DNA of 64,000 nucleotides from SVTX01 sp045588675 (lineage in GTDB: Bacteria; Bacillota; Clostridia; Oscillospirales; CAG-272). Where the stretch lies: contig JAZNER010000046.1 in assembly GCA_045588675.1 (NCBI GenBank), forward strand, positions 62,001 to 126,000, read 5' to 3'. Positions 51,321-59,489 of this stretch are shown in pieces. The position numbers were made by a program, and so were the translations under genes. How positions within the stretch are numbered: position 1 is the stretch's first letter; every line of letters begins with the position of its first letter. Under the pieces are notes generated by a model. It was not told where the DNA came from. It ran no database searches and saw only the letters and a program-made list of their open reading frames with translations.

Positions 51321-52220
51321 ATGGAATACAAAAAAAACTACGGAGAAAAAAATAACAGCTCCAATAAAAAATACAGCTCTCGCAACAGTGGCAAGAGTAA
51401 TGATTACAAAAAAAGAGAAAAAACAGAATATAACAAGAATTTTACACCTAAATATTCTCGCGTTGAAGAAAAGAATGAGGCGCAGGAAAATACAGGTCTT
51501 GTAATTGGAAGAAATGCAGTCAGAGAACTTTTAAAATCCGACAGAGAGATTGACAAGCTTCTCGTTCAGAGAGGCGAGCGCGAGGGCTCTATCGTGGTTT
51601 TGGTTGCTATGGCAGTTGAGCGCGGTATTCCTGTTGTTGAAATTGATAAGCAAAAGCTCGACTCAATGTCAGGCTTTGCTCCGCACCAGGGTGTAATTGC
51701 TATGGCATCTGAAAAGGAGTATTGCACTGTTGAGGATATTCTCCAAATTGCAAAGGACAGAGGCGAAGCGCCTTTAATAGTTATTGCTGACGGAATTACC
51801 GACCCATATAATCTTGGGGCTCTTATTCGTTGTGCTGAGGGAGCAGGAGCGCACGGAATAATCATTCCAAAGCGCCGTTCCACAGGATTGACACCGTTGG
51901 TTTCAAAGTCGTCTGCGGGCGCTATCGAGCATATGGCAATTGCAAAGGTATCAAATATTGCAAATACAATTATTGAGCTTAAGGAAAAGGGCGTATGGAC
52001 ATTCGCTGCTGAGGCGGGTGGAAAGCCTTACTATGAAACCGATTTTAAAGGTCCCTGCGCACTGGTATTTGGCAGTGAGGGTAACGGAGTTTCGCAAATT
52101 GTTGTTTCAAAATGTGATGCTATAACCTCAATACCAATGTATGGAAAGGTAAACTCGTTTAACGTTTCAACGGCGGCTGCTGTAATTCTTTGCGAGGCCG
52201 CAAAGCAAAATAGAACTTAA
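51321..52220 (+). CDS. rlmB: 23S rRNA (guanosine-2'-O-)-methyltransferase RlmB
   Basis: A 299-residue SpoU-type methyltransferase. The first 55 residues are a Lys/Asn/Ser-rich basic extension, probably for RNA contact. The substrate-binding domain begins LVIGRNAVRELLKS. The catalytic knot has DGITDPYNLGALIRCAEGAG, LVFGSEGNGVSQIV and IPMYGKVNSFNVSTAAAVIL, the three SPOUT motifs intact. The ribosome binding site is AAAGGA. It precedes a gene for a large unusual membrane protein. Confidence 0.93.
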   Translation: MEYKKNYGEKNNSSNKKYSSRNSGKSNDYKKREKTEYNKNFTPKYSRVEEKNEAQENTGLVIGRNAVRELLKSDREIDKLLVQRGEREGSIVVLVAMAVERGIPVVEIDKQKLDSMSGFAPHQGVIAMASEKEYCTVEDILQIAKDRGEAPLIVIADGITDPYNLGALIRCAEGAGAHGIIIPKRRSTGLTPLVSKSSAGAIEHMAIAKVSNIANTIIELKEKGVWTFAAEAGGKPYYETDFKGPCALVFGSEGNGVSQIVVSKCDAITSIPMYGKVNSFNVSTAAAVILCEAAKQNRT

Positions 52221-52256
52221 TTTTAAGTATCTTTAAATAAAAAAAGGAGGTTTCAG

Positions 52257-54980
52257 ATGGCAAAGCAGAGCAAGCAAGAAGAAAGCAAAGAACTGAAGTC
52301 TATTCTTGCTAAATTGAAAAAATCATATGATGAAGAGTCAAAAGTTGATCTTGACAGTGCACAATCTGACTCCAAAATCGAAGAGGATAAAGAACTAAAC
52401 GATATTTTAGGAAAATTGTTTAGCTCAAGCCAGAATATTGAGGGCGAGGCTGCTGATAATGAAGTAGTCGTTGAAGAAGCAGTTGAACAAGTTGATATAT
52501 CTGATGAAGAGGCTTCAAAGGAAAATGAAGCGAAGGAGCTCCTTGCAAGCTTGTTTGAGGAAAATCCGGAGCAACAGGTTGAAAATGTTTTACAAGCTAT
52601 GTTTCCTGCAACAAGTGTATCCGAGAACGTTGAGGATGAAGAAGACTTAAATGTTGACGAGGATATTGCATTAGATTATAACGACGAAATGCCGGAAGAA
52701 GCAACTGAAGAAACAGTTGAAGAAACAATTGAGGCAACAATTGAAGAAACAATTGAAGAAACAATTGAAGAAACAATTGAAGAAGAAATTGAAGAAGAAA
52801 TTGAAGAAGAAATTGAAGAAGAAATTGAAGAAACGATTGAAGAAACAGATGATGAAGACTTTGCCGTAGAGGACGAGGAGTATGATACTTCCCTTCCGCA
52901 AGAGGCTATTCAAGGCAAAATTTTAAGTGCTGAGCATTATATAGATGACCCGCTACAAGAAAGATTGCCCGAATTTGATGTGATTGAAGGAGCTTTTGAA
53001 GATAATTCACAAAAGGTTATTGCCAATAATTCCGCAAAACACAGCGAAACAAAAGAGCACAAAGCATCAAGTCTTGACAACTCTGATATATCGTTATTAT
53101 TGAAATTTGGATATGACAATGAGGTTAAATCCAAGATTGGCGAGGATGAGACACATAAGGCTATCCTTGAAGCAGACAAAGAGTTTATCCCCGAACCGCA
53201 TAAAATTCTTTACGGATTTTGTGATAAGGAATTTTCTGACAAGTCGGAAATTCGCAAAATTAAAACTAAATACAAGTCTGAAAAAAACGGCTTGATTTTC
53301 AATTTAGTCGCTGTTTCGTTTATTGCCGCACTTATTTTTATGCTTGACCTGTTTTTCGAGTTTTTCTCTGACCGTTCAAGCTATTTGTTGGTGTTGTCCT
53401 TCGAATTGGTGCTTGTTGCGGTTATTGCCTTGATACTAAGAAAAAGACTTATTTCGGGTTTTTGGGGAGTTTTACGATTTGAAGGTAATATATATTCTGT
53501 ATTAGTATTCTTGTTGTTTTCATATACGCTTTATGATATTGTAACCGCAATACTGTATCTTGTAAATATAAATTCAATTAATATTTCCGACTTGATGCTG
53601 TTTGGATTTTCTATAGCATTATATGCAGTCTTAACTGTTATTTCAGACCTTACAAATTGCTTGCGTGAGGCAAATACATTTGCCATTATTTCTGCTCCTC
53701 AGGGTATATATACAGCCGAAGAAAACAAGGAAGCGCAAAGCAGTATAGTGACTGGCTCGAGATTAAATTATTCAATTAAAGGCGAAAAATCCTATGCTAT
53801 ACATAAAGCCTCAATGATTAGCGGATATTTCAAGAAAATGTCGGGCACAGTAAATGCAGGCGTCAATTTGATTTATATTTATGGCATTGTGCCGATAGCT
53901 TCTCTGATTGTAGGTTGTGCTATTGCAATTTTCGGCGAGAGTGTTATGCGCGGTGTATCATCAATGATGATGACATCACTTATGTGCATACCGCTGTTTT
54001 ATGTTTGTATTCCTACCTTGACCGAATACGTAGTTTCAACAAATCTGAAGAAGAAAAAAACAGCATTTATCGGCACAGCCCCGATTGCGGAATACGCCAA
54101 ATCAGAATTAGTTTATTTTTCTGATGTTGATGCGATAGATATTATTTCATGTACTGAAATTCACCCTACAAAGAGTGAGAATAGCAAGAAGATGCTTTCC
54201 TTGGCTCATTCGGTTTTTGCCTCATTGGGTGGACCCTTGGGCAACGCAACCGCACAGTACAGGGATCTTGATAATTCAGCAGATGAAGAGGCGAATGACA
54301 TTATTATAAATTCAATATCCGATAACGGAATTGATATTTACTTTAATTCGTCAATAAATATTCTTATTGGTGACAAGCAATATATGCAGGCGCATAATAT
54401 TAAAGTGAAAACCGATCCCAATTTAACAACTGCTACAAAGGGTTATGACAGAGCGGTTATTTATATGTCTTTTGACGGTGTTCCAAAGCTTGGATTTATT
54501 ATTACAAGCAGGATAAAGCCGGCGTTTGCAGATATGGTATCAAAGCTTGATGCGGAAGGGATTAAGGTAATAGTCAGATCATACGAGCCTCAAATCAACG
54601 ACCTTTACTTTGAACAAAATAAGCCAGAGCATATGCCGTCGGTCAGCGTTTATAAATCGGGTGAATATCAATCAACTCGTGTAAGCTCGATTTGTAATGG
54701 AGTTGTAGCTTCTGAAACAGATAGTCTGTCAGTTGCCGATTTGATATTTGTTGGCAGAAAAACTGCTGAAAAAAGAAAACAAAACCAGCGGATTTTATTT
54801 GTACTCGTGCTTGCTGGATTTTTCGTGTCAGCATTGCTTGGCGCGCTATTGTCAATAACAGATGCCATATTTATTTTAAGTGGATTAAAAACACACATAA
54901 CCCTGCTCTTCAATTTTTTGATGGTTTTGTCACTTATTCCGGGTGTGGTCAGTTTATTGAAGCTAAAAAAACAAATTTAA
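52257..54980 (+). CDS. P-type-ATPase-like membrane protein lacking the phosphorylation motif
   Basis: A 907-residue protein. Residues 1-330 are soluble, acidic and partly repetitive (Glu-Glu-Thr-Ile units, about 147-198). Eight predicted helices follow in the order 2 (about 344-398), 2 (412-468), short loop, 2 (541-596), a 245-residue cytosolic part, 2 (842-905). This is the P1B-type P-ATPase topology. The sixth helix has Cys584-Ile-Pro, like the CPx motif, and VYFSDVDAID (619-628) sits where VVFDKTGTLT is expected, with Ser at the phosphorylated Asp. IYMSFDGVPKLGFIITSRIKP resembles the P-domain stretch before the hinge. Likely a pseudoenzyme. No better family is known to me. The start has a perfect AAAGGAGGT. 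Confidence 0.65.
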   Translation: MAKQSKQEESKELKSILAKLKKSYDEESKVDLDSAQSDSKIEEDKELNDILGKLFSSSQNIEGEAADNEVVVEEAVEQVDISDEEASKENEAKELLASLFEENPEQQVENVLQAMFPATSVSENVEDEEDLNVDEDIALDYNDEMPEEATEETVEETIEATIEETIEETIEETIEEEIEEEIEEEIEEEIEETIEETDDEDFAVEDEEYDTSLPQEAIQGKILSAEHYIDDPLQERLPEFDVIEGAFEDNSQKVIANNSAKHSETKEHKASSLDNSDISLLLKFGYDNEVKSKIGEDETHKAILEADKEFIPEPHKILYGFCDKEFSDKSEIRKIKTKYKSEKNGLIFNLVAVSFIAALIFMLDLFFEFFSDRSSYLLVLSFELVLVAVIALILRKRLISGFWGVLRFEGNIYSVLVFLLFSYTLYDIVTAILYLVNINSINISDLMLFGFSIALYAVLTVISDLTNCLREANTFAIISAPQGIYTAEENKEAQSSIVTGSRLNYSIKGEKSYAIHKASMISGYFKKMSGTVNAGVNLIYIYGIVPIASLIVGCAIAIFGESVMRGVSSMMMTSLMCIPLFYVCIPTLTEYVVSTNLKKKKTAFIGTAPIAEYAKSELVYFSDVDAIDIISCTEIHPTKSENSKKMLSLAHSVFASLGGPLGNATAQYRDLDNSADEEANDIIINSISDNGIDIYFNSSINILIGDKQYMQAHNIKVKTDPNLTTATKGYDRAVIYMSFDGVPKLGFIITSRIKPAFADMVSKLDAEGIKVIVRSYEPQINDLYFEQNKPEHMPSVSVYKSGEYQSTRVSSICNGVVASETDSLSVADLIFVGRKTAEKRKQNQRILFVLVLAGFFVSALLGALLSITDAIFILSGLKTHITLLFNFLMVLSLIPGVVSLLKLKKQI
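52695..52850 (+). repeat. 12-base tandem repeat coding for Glu-Glu-Thr/Glu-Ile
   Basis: About 13 units of 12 bases, first mostly gaagaaacaatt, then gaagaagaaatt, giving EETI and EEEI tetrapeptides in the acidic domain. Confidence 0.9.
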
Positions 54981-55018
54981 GACAAATGAGCTTTTCATAA
55001 GCTTGTTCGGTGATATTT

Positions 55019-56875
55019 ATGAATGAAAAACTTAACTCGATTTTAAAACAGGTTTCAAAGCCCGGACGATATTCGGGCGGAGAATACGGGCAAATAATTA
55101 AAGATAAATCAAAAATAAAAGCGAGATTTGCTTTTGCTTTTCCCGATACATACGAAATCGGTATGTCAAACCTTGGCGTAAGAATTCTGTATGAGTGCTT
55201 AAATCGCGAGGACGATATTTGGTGCGAAAGGGTCTATAATCCTTGGGTAGATATGCAGGAAAAAATGAAGGAGTACAACCTTCCTCTGTGGGCGCATGAA
55301 AGCAAGGATGCCGTTTCTGACTTTGATTTTCTTGGCTTTACATTGCAATATGAAATGTCGTACACAAATGTGCTAAATATGCTCTCTCTCGCAGGTATGC
55401 CGTTACGCTCAGAGGATAGAGGCGAGGATTTCCCTATTGTTATAGGCGGCGGTCCTTGCGCGTATAATCCGGAGCCTGTTGCCGATTTCTTTGATTTATT
55501 CAATATAGGTGAGGGTGAGAGCCTTCTCGTCGAAATCGTCCGTCTTTACATTAAGATGAAGGATGAAGGCAGATATACGAAGGCAGAATTTTTGCACGAG
55601 GCAGCCAGAACAATTCCGGGTGTTTATGTTCCCTCTCTTTATACAGTTGAGTATAATTCAGACGGAATAATTAAGGCTTACACTCCCGTTTACGATGATA
55701 TTCCAAGTAAAATCGTTAAAAGAATTGTCGAGGATTTGGATAAAGCACCATTCCCCGATTATGCGATTATGCCCTATACAGAGGTAGTTCACGACAGAAT
55801 TATGCTTGAGGTTTTCAGGGGCTGTATTCGCGGATGTCGCTTCTGTCAGGCGGGTATTATATATCGTCCCGTGAGAGAGAAAACGCCTGATGTTCTCAAT
55901 GAACAGGCAAAGTGTATTTTCGAGAATACAGGGTATGAGGAGATTTCTTTAGCATCCCTTTCTATCAGCGATTACACGGGGTTACCCGCCCTTACAGACA
56001 AGCTGCTTGATTGGACGAAAGATAATATGGTCAGCTTTTCGCTACCCTCCCTCAGAGTTGATAGCTTTACCAAGGAGCTTATGGAAAAGGTCGCTTCGGT
56101 CAGAGCCTCTTCGCTTACCTTTGCTCCGGAGGCCGGAACTCAACGTTTAAGAAATGTTATCAATAAAAATGTTTTTGAGGACGACCTTATGAGAGCGGTA
56201 AATGTCGCTTTTGATGCAGGCAAAACTCAGGTTAAGCTCTATTTTATGCAGGGGCTTCCTACCGAAACAGAGGAGGATTTGCGAGGTATTCCGGAGCTTG
56301 CCAAAAAGGTTATTGAGGCATTTTATGCGAACCCCAACCGAAATCGCGCAAAATCTCCGCAGGTTACATTCAGTGTTTCCCCGTTTATACCAAAGCCCTT
56401 CACACCCTTTCAATGGGAAGCTCAGGACACACTTGAAACAATTAAGGAAAAGCAAGCGTTTATTGGAAATTGCGTAACAGACCGTAAAATCAAATATCAG
56501 CACCACGAGGCCGAGATTTGTCGCATTGAGGCGGTCTTGGCGAGAGGTGACAGAAGACTTTGCAAGGCTTTGGAGCTTGCGGCTGCCGAAAGCTTCAAAT
56601 TCGACGCGTGGAGCGAGTTCTTTGATTACGATAAGTGGATATCTGTATTTGAAAAAAGCGGCATAGACCCGTCATTTTACGCCAACAGACAGTATTCGTA
56701 TGATGAGGTGCTTCCTTGGGATATTATCGACTGCGGTGTAACAAAGGAATTTTTGCTTCGAGAGGCTAAAAAGGCTCACGAAGAGGAAACAACGCCTAAT
56801 TGCCGCTTGACCTGCTCAGGTTGCGGTGCCAATAAGCTTGGAGGTGAGAGAACATGCTGTCCGAAAAAGAAATAA
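55019..56875 (+). CDS. TIGR03960-type radical SAM protein
   Basis: A 618-residue radical SAM protein of uncharacterised type. The N-terminal domain resembles B12-binding/Rossmann folds (FAFPDTYEIGMSNLGVRILY, GGGPCAYNPEPVADFFDLF). The Fe-S motif is GCIRGCRFCQAG (CxxxCxxC) about residue 265. The C-terminal end carries four more Cys in CRLTCSGCGAN and CCPKKK. It overlaps the DUF2344 gene by 22 bases; this pair is conserved in Clostridia, often near rng and rplU, which are not here. Its reaction is unknown; an RNA or protein methylthiotransferase-like role is speculation. Confidence 0.88.
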   Translation: MNEKLNSILKQVSKPGRYSGGEYGQIIKDKSKIKARFAFAFPDTYEIGMSNLGVRILYECLNREDDIWCERVYNPWVDMQEKMKEYNLPLWAHESKDAVSDFDFLGFTLQYEMSYTNVLNMLSLAGMPLRSEDRGEDFPIVIGGGPCAYNPEPVADFFDLFNIGEGESLLVEIVRLYIKMKDEGRYTKAEFLHEAARTIPGVYVPSLYTVEYNSDGIIKAYTPVYDDIPSKIVKRIVEDLDKAPFPDYAIMPYTEVVHDRIMLEVFRGCIRGCRFCQAGIIYRPVREKTPDVLNEQAKCIFENTGYEEISLASLSISDYTGLPALTDKLLDWTKDNMVSFSLPSLRVDSFTKELMEKVASVRASSLTFAPEAGTQRLRNVINKNVFEDDLMRAVNVAFDAGKTQVKLYFMQGLPTETEEDLRGIPELAKKVIEAFYANPNRNRAKSPQVTFSVSPFIPKPFTPFQWEAQDTLETIKEKQAFIGNCVTDRKIKYQHHEAEICRIEAVLARGDRRLCKALELAAAESFKFDAWSEFFDYDKWISVFEKSGIDPSFYANRQYSYDEVLPWDIIDCGVTKEFLLREAKKAHEEETTPNCRLTCSGCGANKLGGERTCCPKKK

Positions 56876-57585
56876 TTCCAGGTGAGAAAAAGCTGTCGCG
56901 TCCCTTGCTTGAAACCCCTGTTACAGTAAGAATTAAATTCTGCAAAAAAGGAAATTTGCAGTTTATTTCACATCTTGACTTACAAAGAACATTTCATAGG
57001 GTTCTTGTAAGGGCCAATATCCCTATGTGGTACACGAAGGGCTTTAATCCTCACGCGAAGCTTGTTTTCGGAGTTCCACTGTCGGTTGGAACAGAAAGTA
57101 ATTGCGAAATGGCGGATTTAAAGATTGAGCGACAAATAAGCCTTGAGGATATTAAAAATCAGTTGAATGAACAGCTGACGGATGAAATGTATATTCTTGA
57201 TGCTTATTATCCAACAACTAAATTTTCCGATATAGCCTTTGCAGATTATACAATCACTTTAAAATCACCTAAAATCAAGCCGAATGATGAAAAAGCAATA
57301 GCTGAGCTCTTTGCTTCCCCGATTATGATGAGCAAAAAATCGAAATCTGGAGAAAAAGAGGTTGATATTACAAGCTTTATAAAGAAAATGTCAATAAGCG
57401 CTGAAGATGGGATTATGACGATCAATACAGTTTTGTCAGCAGGAAGCACCGAAAATTTAAATCCCGAATATATTGTTACGGCTATAAAAAACAATCTCGA
57501 TTTCTTTAAAGCAAATCCCGCCCACGAAAGCTATCGTATAATGAGAAACTGTGTTTATGACAAGCACTTAATTGTTTTCAGATAA
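56854..57585 (+). CDS. DUF2344 (TIGR03936) protein
   Basis: A 243-residue partner of the radical SAM protein. The signature is RIKFCKKGNLQFISHLDLQRTF and the WYTKGFNPHAKLVFGVPLSVG block. The start at 56854 lies inside the previous gene with GGAGGTGA just upstream, so translation is coupled. The fused or paired arrangement suggests the two proteins form one complex. Function unknown. Confidence 0.88.
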   Translation: MLSEKEIIPGEKKLSRPLLETPVTVRIKFCKKGNLQFISHLDLQRTFHRVLVRANIPMWYTKGFNPHAKLVFGVPLSVGTESNCEMADLKIERQISLEDIKNQLNEQLTDEMYILDAYYPTTKFSDIAFADYTITLKSPKIKPNDEKAIAELFASPIMMSKKSKSGEKEVDITSFIKKMSISAEDGIMTINTVLSAGSTENLNPEYIVTAIKNNLDFFKANPAHESYRIMRNCVYDKHLIVFR

Positions 57586-57660
57586 TTGTGGTCATATTAA
57601 ACAAATTTCGACTTTATTTATGTACAATCATACAAAAATTTAAATGTATGGAAAAAAGGT

Positions 57661-57689
57661 TTGCAATTTCTGATTATTTATGATAAAAT
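57661..57689 (+). promoter_or_regulatory. Probable promoter for the 139-residue protein gene
   Basis: TTGCAA (57661-57666), 17-base spacer, TAAAAT (57684-57689), about 45 bases before the start at 57734. Confidence 0.6.
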
Positions 57690-57733
57690 ATATAGGTAAA
57701 TTATACGGATAAACAATTTTAGGAGGAAAAATT

Positions 57734-58153
57734 ATGGCAATCAAAATGAGAGTTCTTTGCTACCCCGAGAAAAAGAAGCTTCTTGCAATTGCGAATATGA
57801 TCAAGGCTGAATATGAGCTTAATGTTAACGCAGTTGACAGAATTCCGCCCGCATATTCTTGTGACAAGGAGAGACTTGTTATTCTTGCAACCAACATTAA
57901 GGGAAATCTGCCTGATGATTACAGACTCTTTGTTAGAGAGCTTACAAAGGCAAGAGCCGCAAATGTTGCTATTATCGCCGCCGGTGACGATGCTTGCGTT
58001 GAAAAGACAAAGGCGCTCCTTGGCGAAGCAGGAACAAATATTGTTGGAGATGTAAAGAAGATTAAAATGGGTCTTTTTGACTCCAAGGTAAGTGATGCCG
58101 AGAAAGACGAAATTCTCGCGTGGGTCAAGTCAACCGTTGAATCGCTTAACTAA
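57734..58153 (+). CDS. Small alpha/beta protein of unknown function
   Basis: A 139-residue soluble protein with alternating strands and helices (MRVLCYPEKKK, RLVILATNIKG, VAIIAAGDDACV, IVGDVKKIKMGLF), suggesting a flavodoxin-like or similar small fold. No active-site motif is evident. Good ribosome binding site (AGGAGG), even codon choice and a strong terminator suggest an abundant protein. It stands alone. No family recognised with confidence. Confidence 0.8.
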   Translation: MAIKMRVLCYPEKKKLLAIANMIKAEYELNVNAVDRIPPAYSCDKERLVILATNIKGNLPDDYRLFVRELTKARAANVAIIAAGDDACVEKTKALLGEAGTNIVGDVKKIKMGLFDSKVSDAEKDEILAWVKSTVESLN

Positions 58154-58165
58154 TTTTATCTACAT

Positions 58166-58206
58166 AAAAAAATGGCTGTATGCTATTATGCATACAGCCA
58201 TTTTTT
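58166..58206 (+). terminator. Bidirectional terminator after the 139-residue protein gene
   Basis: Stem AAAAAATGGCTGTATG/CATACAGCCATTTTTT with A and T runs on both sides. Confidence 0.92.
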
Positions 58207-58212
58207 AGCAAA

Positions 58213-58239
58213 GCCCACGAGAAGTTTAATCTCGTGGGC
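58213..58239 (-). terminator. Second hairpin at the end of prs
   Basis: Stem GCCCACGAG/CTCGTGGGC with a nine-base loop, eight bases from the prs stop; it forms a tandem with the preceding terminator. Confidence 0.7.
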
Positions 58240-58247
58240 AATTTTAA

Positions 58248-59402
58248 TTATTCATGATCAAAGGCTATCTTTATTTGACCTTGTTTATCGAGCTCTGCTT
58301 TATGCTTTGCCATGATTGCATTAATTCTCTTGGCGGGGTCAAGAAGCTCGCTGATCGTAGCATCGTGATTAAGCGTGTCAACAAGATAAGCAACATATTT
58401 GCACATATTAACATTGACATGCCAAGGTTTTTCAAGAAGACCGGGACGGCGATAAACCAAGTTTGTTGTGAATACCTTTGAAATAATTCCATCCTCATAA
58501 GCCTTATCAAATTTGTCAAATCCGTCTGTGAAAAGACCGAAGGTCGAGAAAGCAAATATTCTCTTAGCTCCTCTGTCCTTGAGCTGTTTACAAACATCAA
58601 GCATAGATTCACCGGAGGAAATCATATCGTCAACGACGATTGCATCCTTTCCCGTGAGGTCCTGACCGAGATATTCGTGTGCTTCAATAGGATTCTTACC
58701 GTTAACTATAATTGAGTAGTTGCGGCGCTTGTAGAACATACCAACATCAACGCCAAGCATTGAAGAGTAATGGATAGCTCTGCCCATTGCTCCCTCGTCG
58801 GGAGAAATCATCATAAGGCTTTCTTTATCAATAATAATGTCAGGAACAGTTTTAATGAGGGCTTTAATCATCTGATATGAAGGCTGCACATTATCAAATC
58901 CGTGAAGAGGAATTGCATTGCAAACTCTTGCGTCGTGAGCATCAAATGTGATAATATTGGAAATGCCCATATTAACAAGCTCTTGAAGCATAAGCGCGCA
59001 GTCAAGTGATTCACGCGTTGAGCGCTTGTGTTGTCTTCCCTCGTAAAGCATTGGCATAATGACTGTGATTCTGCGGGCTTTACCTGCGATAGCGGCAATA
59101 ATTCTCTTTAAGTCTGCATAATGGTCATCAGGACTCATTGGTACTGTCTGGCAGTGCATACGGTAGGTCACACCATAGTTGAAAACATCGCAAATGATGT
59201 AAACATCCTGTCCGCGCATTGATTGGTGAATAAGTCCCTTGCCCTCACCCGTACCAAATCTTGGGCAGATTGTTTCAACGAGATACGTGTCCTCGCTTGT
59301 ATGTCTGCGCCATTCCTTGAGATAATTGTCAACCTGCTCTGCGAAGTCTTCACAGCCTCTCATTCCTATTACGCTCAATTCGGCAATTTGTGCGTCCTTC
59401 AT
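58248..59402 (-). CDS. prs: Ribose-phosphate pyrophosphokinase, long form
   Basis: PRPP synthetase of 384 residues, longer than the usual 310-320. The PRPP loop is DAIVVDDMISSGESMLD, and the tandem domains are visible as ICDVFNYGVTYRM with SPDDHYADLKRII (N-terminal) and ITFDAHDARVCNAIPLHG. Extra segments lie at the N-terminus and at the C-terminal end (LVDTLNHDATISELLDP). Variants like this occur in Clostridia. The start has CGGAGG upstream. PRPP feeds purine, pyrimidine, His and Trp synthesis. Confidence 0.9.
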   Translation of the reverse strand: MKDAQIAELSVIGMRGCEDFAEQVDNYLKEWRRHTSEDTYLVETICPRFGTGEGKGLIHQSMRGQDVYIICDVFNYGVTYRMHCQTVPMSPDDHYADLKRIIAAIAGKARRITVIMPMLYEGRQHKRSTRESLDCALMLQELVNMGISNIITFDAHDARVCNAIPLHGFDNVQPSYQMIKALIKTVPDIIIDKESLMMISPDEGAMGRAIHYSSMLGVDVGMFYKRRNYSIIVNGKNPIEAHEYLGQDLTGKDAIVVDDMISSGESMLDVCKQLKDRGAKRIFAFSTFGLFTDGFDKFDKAYEDGIISKVFTTNLVYRRPGLLEKPWHVNVNMCKYVAYLVDTLNHDATISELLDPAKRINAIMAKHKAELDKQGQIKIAFDHE

Positions 59403-59489
59403 CTTTAAAATCCTCCGAATAATTTATTTGTACTTTATGGAGGAATATCCGATATTTTTTATTGTTCAGATATTCCGCGTTTAGATAAA

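Noticed and set aside
51190..51504. A 104-codon frame overlapping the start of rlmB
   Set aside because: Lys/Asn/Ile-rich reading of AT-rich leader plus the rlmB extension in another frame; no ribosome site.
52671..52913. An antisense frame rich in Phe and Asn over the Glu-Thr repeat
   Set aside because: It is the complement of the gaagaaacaatt repeat and has no independent support.
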